From Symsagittifera roscoffensis (Eukaryota; Xenacoelomorpha; Acoela; Convolutidae): DNA of 64,000 nucleotides. Where the stretch lies: the NCBI RefSeq assembly GCF_963678635.1, contig NC_087069.1, positions 30,854,776 to 30,918,775 of the forward strand, read 5' to 3'. The position numbers were made by a program, and so were the translations under genes. Shown here one piece after another: positions 26,691-39,194 of this stretch (positions are counted from its first letter, which is position 1; each line of letters starts with the position of its first letter). Under the pieces are notes generated by a model that was not told the DNA's origin, searched no databases, and worked only from the letters and a program-made list of their open reading frames with translations.

Positions 26691-29030
26691 GAGAATTTCT
26701 GTCACAAGATTTTAGTCAAGTTAGAAATCACTTTCAGTTAAACTATAAACATCTGATAATCCACGTCACCAGATGTAACTCAAGTTAGAAATCTCATTGG
26801 GTTAAGCTAGAAATCTTTGAAACTTCCGGTCACGAGATCTAAGATATGTTGGAAAGCTCGAGAAATTAAGCAATAAGGCTAAAAATCTCATGTTCCCTGA
26901 TATAAGTCTTGATAATCTAAGCTAGAAATCACGGGAAAAAAACCTGTCATGAGATCTAACTCAAATTAGAAATTTCATTGAGTTCAGCTAGAAATCTTTG
27001 AAAACTCCGGTCACGAGACCTATGATTTGCTCGAGAAATTAAGCAATTAAGCTGAAAACCTCATATTCCTTTATTTAAGTCTTGATAATGTAAGCTAGAA
27101 ATCACGGGAAAAAATCCTGTCACCTGATCTAAGTCAAGTAAGAAATCTCATTTAGTTAAGCTAGAAGTCAAGTTAGAAAATCAAAATTTTCAGCTAGAAG
27201 ACTTTCTGTCACCAGATGTATATTAAGTTACAAATCTCAATGAGTTAAGCCGGAAGTCTCTGAGAATTTCTGTCACGAGGTCTAAGTTTTGTTAGATATA
27301 AGTCTAGTTAGAAATCTCAATGAGTTAAGCTAGAAGTGTCTGAGAATTTCCGTCACGAGGTCTAAGTTTTGTTAGATCTAAGTCAAGTTAGAAATCTCAA
27401 TGAGTTGGGCTAGAAGTCTCTGAAAATTCTTGTCACGAGATCTAAGTCAAGTTAGAAGTCTCGTTGAGTTAAGCGAGAAGGTTCTGAAACTTTCTGTCAA
27501 CAGATATAAGTCAAGTCAGAAATTTCATTGAGTCAAGCTGAAAACCTCTGAGAACCACTGTCACTAGATCTAAGTCAAGTTAGAAATCTAATTGAATTAA
27601 GCTAGAAGTCTCTGAGAACTTCTGTCAAGATGTCTAAGTTTTATTGGGAAGCTCGTGAAATTAAGCTAAAACTCTCTGAAAGTTCTTCTTTCCTGATATA
27701 ATTCTTGATAGTGTACGCTGAATCTCTCGGGAAAAAAATTCTGTCACCAGATCTAAGTCAAATTAAAAATCTCGATAAGTTAAGCTGGAACACTCTGGGA
27801 TTTTCTGTCACCAGATGCTAGTCAAGTTAGAAATCTCATTGAGTTAAGCTAGAAGTCTCTGAGAATTTCTGTCACAAGATTTTAGTCAAGTTAGAAATCA
27901 CTTTCAGTTAAACTATAAACATCTGATAATCCACGTCACCAGATGTAACTCAAGTTAGAAATCTCATTGGGTTAAGCTAGAAATCTTTGAAACTTCCGGT
28001 CACGAGATCTAAGATATGTTGGAAAGCTCGAGAAATTAAGCAATAAGGCTAAAAATCTCATGTTCCCTGATATAAGTCTTGATAATCTAAGCTAGAAATC
28101 ACGGGAAAAAAACCTGTCATGAGATCTAACTCAAATTAGAAATTTCATTGAGTTCAGCTAGAAATCTTTGAAAACTCCGGTCACGAGACCTATGATTTGC
28201 TCGAGAAATTAAGCAATTAAGCTGAAAACCTCATATTCCTTTATTTAAGTCTTGATAATGTAAGCTAGAAATCACGGGAAAAAATCCTGTCACCTGATCT
28301 AAGTCAAGTAAGAAATCTGATTTAGTTAAGCTAGAAGTCAAGTTAGAAAATCAAAATTTTCAGCTAGAAGACTTTCTGTCACCAGATGTATATTAAGTTA
28401 CAATTCTCAATGAGTTAAGCCGGAAGTCTCTGAGAATTTCTGTCACGAGGTCTAAGTTTTGTTAGATATAAGTCTAGTTAGAAATCTCAATGAGTTAAGC
28501 TAGAAGTCTCTGAGAATTTCCGTCACGAGGTCTAAGTTTTGTTAGATCTAAGTCAAGTTAGAAATCTCAATGAGTTGGGCTAGAAGTCTCTGAAAATTCT
28601 TGTCACGAGATCTAAGTCAAGTTAGAAGTCTCGTTGAGTTAAGCGAGAAGGTTCTGAAACTTTCTGTCAACAGATATAAGTCAAGTCAGAAATTTCATTG
28701 AGTTAAGCTAAAAACCTCTGAGAACCACTGTCACTAGATCTAAGTCAAGTTAGAAATCTAATTGAATTAAGCTAGAAGTCTCTGAGAACTTCTGTCAAGA
28801 TGTCTAAGTTTTATTGGGAAGCTCGTGAAATTAAGCTAAAACTCTCTGAAAGTTCTTCTTTCCTGATATAATTCTTGATAGTGTACGCTGAATCTCTCGG
28901 GAAAAAAATTCTGTCACCAGATCTAAGTCAAATTAAAAATCTCGATAAGTTAAGCTGGAACACTCTGGGAATTTCTGTCACCAGATGCTAGTCAAGTTAG
29001 AAATCTCATTGAGTTAAGCTAGAAGTCTCG
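26691..29030. repeat. 1170-bp tandem duplication in satellite
   Basis: GAGAATTTCTGTCACAAGAT starts at 26691 and at 27861, and the following text matches almost completely over the whole 1170 bp. For example TGAGTTAAGCCGGAAGTCTC is at 27241 and at 28411. Only scattered substitutions separate the copies, so the duplication is recent. Confidence 0.88.
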
Positions 29031-29799
29031 GAGAATTTCTGTTACGAGATCTAAAGTATGTTGAAAAGCTCGAAAAATTAGGCTAAAATTCTCTAAATGT
29101 TCCTGTCACCTGATATAATTTTTGATAACGAAAGCTAGAAATCTCGCGAAAAATCTATCACCAGATCTAATTCAAGTTAGAGATCTCGATGATTTTAGCT
29201 AGAAGACTCTGAGAATTTCTGTCACAAGATGTAAGTCAAGTTAGAAGTCTCATTGAGTTAAGCTAGAAACCTCTGAAAACTCCTGTCACGAGATCTATCT
29301 CAAGTTCGATTTTTTTACCTAAAATAAAAACCTCTGATAATCCATGTCACCAGATGTAAGTCAAGTTAGAAATCTCATTGAGTTAAGCTAGAAGTCTCAG
29401 AGAATTTCTGTTACGAGATCTAAAGTATGTTGAAAAGCTCGAAAAATTAGGCTAAAGTTCTCTAAATGTTCCTGTCAACTGATATAATTTTTGATAACGA
29501 AAGCTAGAAATCTCGCGAAAAATCTATCACCAGATCTAATTCAAGTTAGAGATCTCGATGATTTTAGCTAGAAGACTCTGAGAATTTCTGTCACAAGATC
29601 CAAGTCAAGTTAGAAATCTCAATGAGTTAAGCTAAAAATCTCTGAAAGTTCCTGTTCCCTGATATAAGTCTTGATAGTGTATGCTGAAAATCTCGGGAAA
29701 AAAATTCTGTCACCAGATCTAAGTCAAAATGAAATCTCGATAAGTTAAGCTGGAAAACTCTGAGATTTTCTGCCACCAGATGTAAGTTAAGTTAGAAAT

Positions 29800-32700
29800 C
29801 TCATCGAGTTAGGCTAGAAGTCTCAGAGAATTCCTGTCACGAGATCTAAGTTATGTTGGAAATCTCGAGAAATTAAGCTAAAGTTCTCTGAAAGTTCCTT
29901 TTCCCTGATATAAATCATGATAAGGAAAGCTAGAAATCTCGGGAAAAACCTATCATCAGATCTAATTTAACTAGAAATCTCGATGATTTTAGCTAGAAGA
30001 CTCTGATAATTTCTGTCACCAGATATACGTCAAGTTAGAAATCTCATTGAGCAAAGCTAGAAATCTCTGAGAATTTCTGTCGCGAGATCCAAGTCAACTT
30101 AGAGGTTTCTTTAAGTTAAACTAAAAACCTCTGATAATCCATGTCACCAGGTGTAAGTCAAGTTAGCAATCTCATTGAGTTAAGCTAGAAGTCTCAAAGA
30201 ATTTCTGTCACGAGATCTAACGTATGTTGGAAAGCTCGAAAATTTAGGCTAAAGTTCTCTAAAAGTTCCTGTAACCTGATATAAATCTTGATAATGATTG
30301 CTAGAAATCTCGAAAAAAAAACCTTTCACCAGATCTAATTCAAGTTAGAGATCTCGATGATTTCAGCTAAAAGACTCTGATAACTTCCGTCACCAGATAA
30401 ATGTCAAGTTAGAAATCTCATTGAGTAAAGCTGGAATTCTCCGAGAATTTTTGTCAAAGTTCCAAGTCACGTTAGAATTACTTTTATGTTAAACTAAAAA
30501 CCTCTGATAAACCACGTCACCAGATGTAAGTCAAATTAGAAATCTCATTGAGTTAAGCTAGAAATCTATAAGAACAACTGTCACAAGATCTAACTTATTT
30601 TAGAAAGCTCGAGAAATTAAGCAATTAAGCAAAAAATCTCATGTTCCCTGATATAAGTCTTGATAATGTAAGCTAGAAATCTCTGAGAATTTCTGTCGCG
30701 AGATCCAAATCAACTTAGAGGTTTCTCTAAGTTAAACTAAAAACCTCTGATAATCCATGTCACCAGGTGTAAGTCAAGTTAGCAATCTCATTGAGTTAAG
30801 CTAGAAGTCTCAGAGAATTTCTGTCACGAGATCTAACGTATGTTGGAAAGCTCGAAAATTTAGGCTAAAGTTCTATAAAAGTTCCTGTTACCTGATATAA
30901 ATCTTGATAATGATTGCTAGAAATCTCGAAAAAAAAACATTTCACCAGATCTAATTCAAGTTAGAGATCTCGATGATTTTAGCTAGAAGACTCTGAGAAT
31001 TTCTGTCACAAGATGTAAGTCAAGTTAGAAGTCTCATTGAGTTAAGCTAGAAATCTCTGAAAACTCCTGTCACGAGATCTAACTCAAGTTAGATTTTTTT
31101 TACTCAAACTAAAAACCTCTGATAATCCATGTCACCAGATGTAAGTCAAGTTAGAAATCTCATTGAGTTAAGCTAGAAGTCTCAGAGAATTTCTGTTACG
31201 AGATCTAAAGTATGTTGAAAAGCTCGAAAAATTAGGCTAAAATTCTCTAAATGTTCTTGTCAACTGATATAATTTTTGATAACGAAAGCTAGAAATCTCG
31301 GGAAAAACCTATCACCAGATCTAATTCAAGTTAGAGATCTCGATGATTTTAGCTAGAAGACTCTGAGAATTTCTGTCACAAAATCCAAGTCAAGTTAGAA
31401 ATCTCAATGAGTTAAGCTAAAAATCTCTGAAAATTCCTGTTCCCTGATATAAGTCCTGATAGTGTATGCTGAAAATCTCGGGGAAAAAATTCTGTCACCA
31501 GATCTAAGTCAAATTGAAATCTCGATAAGTTAAGCTGGAAAACTCTGAGATTTTCTGTCACCAGATGTAAGTCAAGTTAGAAGTCTCATTGAATTAAGCT
31601 AGAAATCTCTGAAAACTCCTGTCACGAGATCTAACTCAAGTTACATTTTTTTTACTTAAACTAAAAACCTCTGATAATCCATGTCACCAGATGTAAGTCA
31701 AGTTAGAAATCTCATTGAGTTAAGCTAGAAGTCTCAGAGAATTTCTGTTACGAGATCTAAAGTATGTTGAAAAGCTCGAAAAATTAGGCTAAAATTCTCT
31801 AAATGTTCTTGTCAACTGATTAAATTTTTGATAACGAAAGCTAGAAATCTCGGGAAAAACGTATCACCAGCTCTAATTCAAGTTAGAGATCTCGTTGATT
31901 TTAGCTATAAGACTCTGAGAATTTCTGTCACAAGATCCAAGTCAAGTTAGAAATCTCAATTAGTTAAGCTAAAAATCTCTGAAAATTCCTGTTCCCTGAT
32001 ATAAGTCCTGATAGTGTATGCTGAAAATCTCGGGGAAAAAATTCTGTCACCAGATCTACGTCAAATTGAAATCTCGATAAGGTAAGCTGGAAAACTCTGA
32101 GATTTTCTGTCACCAGATGTAAGTCTGGTTAGAAGACTCATTGAGTTAAGCTAGAAATCTCTGAAAACTCCTGTCACGAGATCTAAGTCAAGTTAAAAAT
32201 ATCGATAGTTTATGCTAGAAGACTCTGAGATTTTCTGCCACCAGATGTAAGTTAAGTTAGAAATCTCATTGAGTTAAGCTAGAAGTCTCAGAGAATTTCT
32301 GTTACGAGATCTAAAAAATGTTGAAAAGCTCGAAAAATTAGGCTAAAATTCTCTAAATGTTCTTGTCAACTGATATAATTTTTGATAACGAAAGCTAGAA
32401 ATCTCGGGAAAAATATATCACCAGATCTAATTCAAGTTAGAGATCTCGATGATTTTAGCTAGAAGACTCTGAGAATTTCTGTTCCCTGATATAAGTCTTG
32501 ATAGTGTATGCTGAAAATCTCGCGAAAAAAATTCTGTCACCAGATTTAAGTCAAATTGAAATCTCGATAAATTAAGCTGGAAAACTCTGAGATTTTCTGT
32601 CACCAGATGTATGTCAAGTTAGAACTCTCATTGAGTTAAGCTAGAAATCGCTGAAAACTCCTGTCACGAGATCTAAGTCAAGTTAAAAATATCGATAGTT

Positions 32701-34250
32701 TATGCTAGAAGACTCTGAGATTTTCTGCCACCAGATGTAAGTTAAGTTAGAAATCTCATCGAGTTAAGCTAGAAGTCTCAGAGAACTCCTGTCACGAGAT
32801 CTAAGTTATGTTGGAAATCTCGAGAAATTAAGCTAAAGTTCTCTGAAAGTTCCTTTTCCCTGATATAAATCATGATAAGGAAAGCTAGAAATCTCGGGAA
32901 AAACCTATCATCAGATCTAATTTAACTAGAAATCTCGATGATTTTAGCTAGAAGACTCTGATAATTTCTGGCACCAGATATTAGTCAAATTAGAAATCTC
33001 ATTGAGCAAAGCTAGAAATCTCTGAGAATTTCTGTCGCGAGATCCAAGTCAACTAAGAGGTTTCTTTAAGTTAAACTAAAAACCTCTGATAATCCATGTC
33101 ACCAGGTGTAAGTCAAGTTAGCAATCTCATTGAGTTAAGCTAGAAGTCTCAGAGAATTTCTGTCACGAGATCTAACGTATGTTGGAAAGCTCGAAAATTT
33201 AGGCTACATTTCTCTGAAAGTTCCTGTTACTTGATATAAATCTTGATAATGATTGCTAGAAATCTCGAAAAAAAACCTTTCACCAGATCTAATTCAAGTT
33301 AGAGATCTCGATGATTTTAGCTAAAAGACTCTGATAACTTCCGTCACCAGATAAATGTTAAGTTAGAAATCTCATTGAGTAAAGCTGGAATTCTCCGAGA
33401 ATTTTTGTCAAAGTTCCAAGTCACGTTAGAATTCTCTTTATGTTAAACTAAAAACCTCTGATAAACCACGTCACCAGATGTTATTCAAATTAGAAATCTC
33501 ATTGAGTTAAGCTAGAAATCTATGAGAACAACTGTCACAAGATCTAAGTTATTTTAGAAAGCTCGAGAAATTAGGCAATTAAGCAAAAAATTTCATGTTC
33601 CCTGATATAAGTCTTGATAATGTAAGCTAGAAATCTCTGAGAATTTCTGTCGCGAGATCCAAGTCAACTTAGAGGTTTCTTTAAGTTAAACTAAAAACCA
33701 CTGATAATCCATGTCACCAGGTGTAAGTCAAGTTAGCAATCTCATTGAGTTAAGCTAGAAGTCTCAGAGAATTTCTGTCACGAGATCTAACGTATATTGG
33801 AAAGCTCGAAAAATTAGGCTAAAGTTCTCTAAAAGTTCCTGTTACCTGATATAAATCTTGATAATGATTGCTAGTAATCTCGAAAAAAAAACCTTTCACC
33901 AGATCTAATTCAAGTTAGAGATCTCGATGATTTTAGCTAAAAGACTCTGATAACTTCCGTCACCAGATAAATGTCAAGTTAGAAATCTCATTGAGTAAAG
34001 CTGGAATTCTCCAAGAATTTTTATCAAAGTTCCAAGTCACGTTAGAATTATCGTTACGTTAAACTAAAAACCTCTGATAAACCACGTCACCAGATGTAAG
34101 TCAAATTAGAAATCTCATTGAGTTAAACTAGAAATCTATGAGAACAACTGTCACAAGATCTAAGTTATTTTAGAAAGCTCGAGAAATTAAGCAATTAAGC
34201 AAAAAATCTCATGTTCCCTGATATAAGTCTTGATAATTTAAGCTAGAAAT
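29800..34250. repeat. 2955-bp duplication with nested 615- and 552-bp repeats
   Basis: The string GTTCCTTTTCCCTGATATAA occurs at 29894 and at 32849, 2955 bp apart, with matching flanks. Nested inside, TGTCGCGAGATCCAA blocks recur 616 bp apart (30081 and 30697) and 615 bp apart (33036 and 33651). GTTACGAGATCTAAA blocks recur at 31195, 31747 and 32301, about 553 bp apart. The array therefore grew by duplications at several scales. Confidence 0.75.
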
Positions 34251-34929
34251 CTTTGAAAATTCCGGTCACGAGATCCAAGACAAGTTAGAAATCTCGATGA
34301 TTTTAGCAAGAAGACTCTGAAAATTTCTGTCAACTTAGAATATAAGTCAAGTTAGAAATCTCATTGAGTTAAACTAAAAACCTCTGAGAATCACTGTCAC
34401 TAGATGTAAGTCAAGTTACAAATCTCATTGAGTTAAACTAGAAGTCTCTGAGAATTCCTGTCACGAGATCCAAGTTATGTTGAAAAGCTGGAGAAATTAA
34501 TCTAAAAATCTATAAAAGTTACTGTTCCCTGACATAGGTCTTAGAATTGTAAGCTATATGTCTCGGGAAAAAATCCTGTCACGAGATCTAACTCAAGTTA
34601 GCAATCTCATTGAGTTAAGCTAGAAATCTCTGAGAATTTTTGTCACAAATCTGAGCCAAGTTAGAAATCTCTTCAAGTTAATCTAAAAACCTCTGAGAAT
34701 CCTTGTCACCAGATGTAAGTCAAGTTACAAATCTCATTGAGTTAAATCGGAAGTCTTTGAGAATTCCTGTTACGAGATCTAAGTTATAATGGAAAGCTCG
34801 AGAAATTAAGCTAAAAATCTCTAAGAGTTCCTGTTCCCTGATATAAATCTTGATAATGAAAGCTAGAAATCTCGGGAAAAACCTATCAAGAGATCTAAAT
34901 CAAGTTAAAAACCTCATTGAGGTAAGCTA

Positions 34930-35903
34930 GAAACCCCTGAGAATTTCTGTCACGAGATCTAAGTCAAATTAGAAATCTCGATAAGTTAAGCTAGAAATCT
35001 CTGAGAATTCCTGTCACCAGATGTAAGTCAAATTAGAAATCTCATTGAGTTAAGCTAGAAGTCTCAGAGATGTCCTGTCACGAGATCTAAGTTAAGTTGG
35101 AAATCTCGAGAAATTAGGCTCAAAATCTCTAAGAGTTCCTGTTCCCAGTTATAAATCTTGATAATGAAAGCTAGAAATCTCGGGAAAAACCTATCAAGAG
35201 ATCTAAATCAAGTTAGAAGTCTAGATGAAGTAGGCTAGCAATCTCTGAAAATTATTGTCACGAGATCTAAGTAAAGTTAGAAATCTCGATAAGTTAAGCT
35301 AGAATTCTCTGAGAATTCCTGTCACCAGATGTAAATTAAGTTAGAAATCTCATTGAGTTAAGCTAGAAGTCTCAGAGATGTCCTGTCACGAGATCTAAGT
35401 TAAGTTGGAAATCTCGAGAAATTAGGCTCAAAATCTCTGAGAGTTCCTGTTCCCTGTTATAAATCTTGATAATGAAAGCTAGAAATCTCGGGAAAAACCT
35501 ATCAAGAGATCTAAATCAAGTTAAAAGTCTCGATGAAGTAGGCTAGCAATCTCTGAAAATTTTTGTCACGAGATCTAAGTAAAGTTAGAAATCTCGATAA
35601 GTTAGGCTAGAATTCTCTGAGAATTCCTGTCACCAGATGTAAGTCAAGTTAGAAATCTCATTGAGTTAAGCTAGAAGTCTCAGAGATGTCCTGTCACGAG
35701 ATCTAAGTTATGCTGGAAATCTTGAGAAATTAGGCTAAAAATCTCTAAGAATTCCTGTTCCCTGATATAAATCTTGATAATGAAAGCTAGAAATCTCGGG
35801 AAAAACCTATCAAGAGATATAAATCAAGTTAAAAACCTCATTGAGGTAAGCTAGAAACCCCTGAGAATTTCTGTCACGAGATCTAAGTCAAACTAGATCT
35901 CAT
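34930..35903. repeat. 308-bp higher-order repeat beside the Polinton
   Basis: TGTCCTGTCACGAGATCTAA starts at 35071, 35379 and 35687, an exact spacing of 308 bp, with closely matching sequence between. It directly abuts the left end of the Polinton. Confidence 0.85.
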
Positions 35904-35911
35904 CATGAACA

Positions 35912-36602
35912 TTACACATCATGAACATTATTCAAATTCTTCTGGAAGAATTTAAACGGGAGAAATGCTGAATAAATTACGTAAAACCACACAAATTATC
36001 AGTCTTTTGTAGCTTTCGAGGAACCATTCGTCGAAACTTTTTCGTCAAAAAGGGGTAAGTTGATCTCTTTCTTCCCAAAGAATCTGCAAAGTAGTAGCTT
36101 TTATCCAGTCGAGCAATCATAATCCAGTGTTCTCCTCTATCATTGCTTGGGGCTGAATTAATAATTGCAAAAGAGTATTTTGTTAGTTGAGGTACTGTAT
36201 CAGAAGGGTATGATCCCATGTACTTGAACCTGAGCTCTGGAAATCTTTCAATAATTTGCAAAAGTGAAAAACTATCAGTCTATGCAATTGTAGGCTGATT
36301 TACAGCTAAAAATGAAATTGATAGATTGATAGTGTACTTAAGACTAAAAAAAAGAAAGAGTAATGACTTACTCACCTTTAGGAATTGAATCAACAAAGTC
36401 CCATACACAAGCATTATATAGTCGGCAAAATTATTGATTACTGTTTTACAGTCTAGGTTGAAGAAGTGTCTCGGGTTTTCAACTAAACAGCATTCCTTCT
36501 CTATTTTTTCTGGAGCTTTAGGTCTAAAGAAAAACAAAATGGATAGTACAGAGATAATAACGAAGAAAAGTCCCAAAAAAGTTACAATATTTTTATAGGA
36601 AC
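35912..36602 (-). pseudogene. PRO: Adenovirus-type cysteine protease (PRO), frameshifted
   Basis: Maturation protease of the adenain (C5) family, expected to cleave capsid precursors. The core exon (36279 down to 35912) has the family motif YMGSYPSDTVP, the catalytic His in GEHW (codon 36129-36127), the Asp in FADSLGR and the catalytic Cys in NLCGF (codon 35991-35989). Three residues after the Cys codon the frame meets a stop at 35977; the expected C-terminal helix continues in another frame to a stop at 35914-35912, so one base appears lost. A first exon (36602-36376) is joined in phase by a 96-bp intron. It contributes a strongly hydrophobic segment (LGLFFVIISVLSILFFF) and has no ATG. It begins at a TTTTCAG acceptor 19 nt after the major capsid stop, so either a further upstream exon or trans-splicing is implied. 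Identity is firm; the N-terminus is inferred. Confidence 0.88.
36280..36375 (-). other. Candidate intron in protease gene
   Basis: The minus strand reads AAAG|GTGAGTAAG at the donor and TGCATAG|ACTGAT at the acceptor. Removing these 96 bp joins two open frames in phase 0, which supports the call. No other acceptor in the interval keeps the frame. Confidence 0.65.
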
Positions 36603-36621
36603 CTGAAAACTCAAAAAAAAA

Positions 36622-37942
36622 TTAAACATTTTTAGCGACTGTTCCGAATTTGCCAATTGGAATATTTGATAGTCTTTCTCCCAAAACTATCACTTCCGTT
36701 ACTTGCTCCAAGGGATATTGGAAAAAAATTTCTAATTTCAAGCTTTCTCCACTAAGTTCTGGATAATGCAACTGTTCAGCTGCATCCTCTAGTGAAGTCA
36801 AGTCGAAAGTTAGAATATAGTGATTTTGAAAATCTTCCAGAGTAAGAGCCGGAAAATCTTCTTTAAACTGCATTGCTTTCATTGTTGTAACATAGGGACG
36901 ACAAGGAGAAGTTTTATCTAATGAAATAATTGCTCTTTCACCCCGATTAATTCTAAGCTCTCTTAAATTAAATTGTTGATAATTGGAAGGTTTTTTATTA
37001 AAAGATCCCGCAACAGCCAAATTTGTATTCATTGCAACAGCTATTCTTCTGATTGGAGCATTATTGAAAACATTTTCCTGAATAAACTGGTTTTGACGAG
37101 ATGGAATGATAAAGGTTCTTGCTATAGTTTCCATGTATTTGTAATGAGCAGGTTCCCTTTCCAGATTCCATTGCAAATATTGATGATTAGGTTCAGCTAC
37201 TAAAATTCTTCTTGGAAACAGAGAACAATCGACAATTTTTAGACTAACATTTGGATTATCAGACAGCATGTAAAAATTAGGTCTAGCTCGAATAAGTTCA
37301 ATTCGAACTTTGGTTTTTGGTAGTAATAATTTTTCACAAGTAAACAAGTCAATGGCGAGCCTCCAATAGAGCGAAAAAGTTATCCCTGTTCCCAAGAAAT
37401 TTGCTCTATCAGTGACTGGATGCATTTCAAATGCATCAGGATATTCTTCAAAACTATACCCATGACAAGCAAGTATTCCTTTATTGCTCACTGCTGACAA
37501 GTTGAATTCGTTCGATATCTGTGCCTCATGAGGATACAAACCATTGGCATTGTAAACCATTGTTTTATTAAAATAAACTTCACAGTTAGAGAATAGAGAA
37601 TGTAGTAGATTGTCTACATAAGTTAAGTAATTTGGGGTTCCTCATCTGAATCTTCCTTCGATTTTGCCTTATGTTCTGATTTTTTTTTTTAAAAACTTCT
37701 AACAATCTTCCTTTATATAATTGAAGCTTTAAACTGAGGTGGGTATCACGCATATCCAAATAAAGATTACGGTCCGTCTCAAATTCAAACTCAATACTGC
37801 TTTCATCTAGAGAAGTACTGGGAAATACTTCTTGTATGTATGATGAAATTATTTTTTCCAAAACTGGGACTTTATCAAAAATATCCAAAGAAGAATTTGT
37901 AAACGCTCCGTACCAAACATGACTACTTTCATTTACACTCAA
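36622..37942 (-). pseudogene. MCP: Polinton major capsid protein (MCP), frameshifted
   Basis: Major capsid protein of the double jelly-roll type. Recognition rests on the nematode Polinton pattern, including the IEFEFETDRNLYLDMRDTHL stretch near the N-terminus, the MVYNANGLYPHEAQISNEF stretch, ARTFIIPSRQNQFIQ in the middle and VIVLGERLS near the end. The C-terminal part (37560-36622, 312 codons) is open. The N-terminal part (37942 to about 37690) is open in another frame. Between them lie a run of ten T (37681-37690) and at least one further shift near 37620, so two or more frameshifts separate the halves. The N-terminal frame has no in-frame ATG; it opens after a stop that overlaps the end of the PX gene. 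Length and order fit a protein of about 430 residues. The homopolymer shift could be an assembly error, the second less easily. Confidence 0.9.
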
Positions 37943-38307
37943 TTTATCTTGTCAAAAATGTCTTTGCGAGAGCGACTAATTTTTGAACTACTTTTTCGAG
38001 AAATGGTTCTTCTTGTTCATCGCTTGGTTTTATTTTTTCCACCTCCTAAGTGTTTTCAAACTGTTTTGGTTCCAACATCTTTTGCAAACGTTTTCAGTTT
38101 TTTTCGTCCACTGACAACTTCTTAAATCTCTGGAGCAGCAATTTCAAATAAATCTGCTCCGATTCTTTTTGCAGCTGGGACTAGATATTTTTTAATAAAG
38201 GGAATTGCAATTCTCCCAAGAGTTTGTGCAAGAGCACCAAAACCTCTTCCACGCTGTCTTGCATGTCCACAAAAAATCGGAAAATTAGCTGGACTTTGAG
38301 CAACCAT
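37939..38307 (-). pseudogene. PX: PX-like small basic core protein, three stops
   Basis: A 123-codon frame from an ATG at 38307 (MVAQSPANFPIF) to TGA at 37941-37939. It is broken by TAA at 38124, TGA at 38058 and TGA at 38019, without any indel. The N-terminal third has the glycine/arginine motif RQRGRGFGALA followed by a hydrophobic-basic helix (LGRIAIPFIKKYLVPAAKR). The C-terminus is rich in Arg, Lys and Ser (RKSSSKISRSRKD). This resembles the adenovirus pX/mu-like proteins found beside capsid genes in Polintons and adintoviruses, which are thought to bind DNA or be released by the protease; that function is inferred. It lies 18 nt downstream of the minor capsid stop and just upstream of the MCP, the usual place. 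Confidence 0.75.
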
Positions 38308-38324
38308 TTTGTAAGAAGTATAAA

Positions 38325-39151
38325 TCAAAAATGATTATCCGAAATCTTGCGAAAAAAGAGAACAACTCGTGTAATTCCTACGGACACAAAAGGAATTTTT
38401 TAACCCGTAGTATCCCTTAGTTCTATTTTTGTGCTGTGGAAAGATTTTTTTATTAATTTTTTGAATTACTTTTGTAAAGGATTGATAATTCATGTACTGT
38501 CCTGTAGATATTATGTCTCCATTTTTTACTTTGGTAATGAAAGGAATACAACGCAGTAATGGAGTTTTTGTATTGCCTACTATATTATATTCTATAAAAT
38601 CACTATAAATTATTAAGGAATGCATTCTTATAATGTCGTAAGAATACTGAGTATAATGTGGTCCTTTTCCTTTGATTATAACACCTGTCTGATTTTGTTC
38701 TAAATCACAACCAAAAATGTGACTCAAATCAGCACTTTGAATTATAAACACTGATTGATCCTCAGGTAATTGAATGGCAATTTTTTTGTGTAATTTTCTC
38801 TACTGATACATAAATTCCGTTATATTCATATTTTTGTGCGTCTATACGTTTTCGAACTTTGTCATTCATGGCTACAACTATATCAACAATGCTTGGATAC
38901 ACTCCAGGTTCAATATGTATCGGTTGAATCTTTCTTTTTTCCTCAGGACTTTCTCGTCCATCTATGAAAGTAAACTTCCCCTCTGTAACGTTTTGGTACA
39001 ATGAAGGGTACGATATTTCTGAAATTGCAACCTTCCATTCTCCTTTTAGATGTATTTGTTCCGGTAGAAAATTTGTAAAGGAGCTAAGACTACTATTCGG
39101 ATAACAATTAAAAGAAGCATTAGAAACTAGCTCAATAGTAAAAGAATCCAT
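38325..39151 (-). pseudogene. mCP: Polinton minor capsid (penton-like) protein, frameshifted
   Basis: Single jelly-roll vertex protein. It starts at an ATG at 39151 (MDSFTIELVSNASFN) and continues with LPEQIHLKGEWKVAISEISYP, a conserved start of this family. The first segment is open to 38762. Homologous sequence then continues in a second frame (38751 to about 38450) and a third frame ending at TGA 38327-38325. At least two indels are therefore present, the first in an A-rich run near 38775. The complete protein would have about 275 residues, close to the family size. It lies between integrase and PX. A TTCTATCGATCAG acceptor-like site lies just before the ATG, compatible with splicing or trans-splicing of a leader. 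Confidence 0.87.
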
Positions 39152-39194
39152 GACAACTGATCGATAGAAACTCAATTTAAAAAATGACTTACCA

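Larger units (their letters stand above)
24491..35903. repeat. 64-bp satellite array, middle block
   Basis: The same satellite family resumes, with more units of the CTGTTCCCTGATATAAGTCTTGA class alternating with the CTGTCACGAGATCTAAGTC class. Several higher-order repeats are nested in it: 1170 bp (26691-29030), about 2955 bp (near 29.8-35 kb), about 552 and 615 bp inside that, and 308 bp just before the Polinton. The last recognisable satellite string before the element is CTGTCACGAGATCTAAGTC at 35872-35889, followed by AAACTAGATCTCAT. No gene is seen. Confidence 0.93.
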
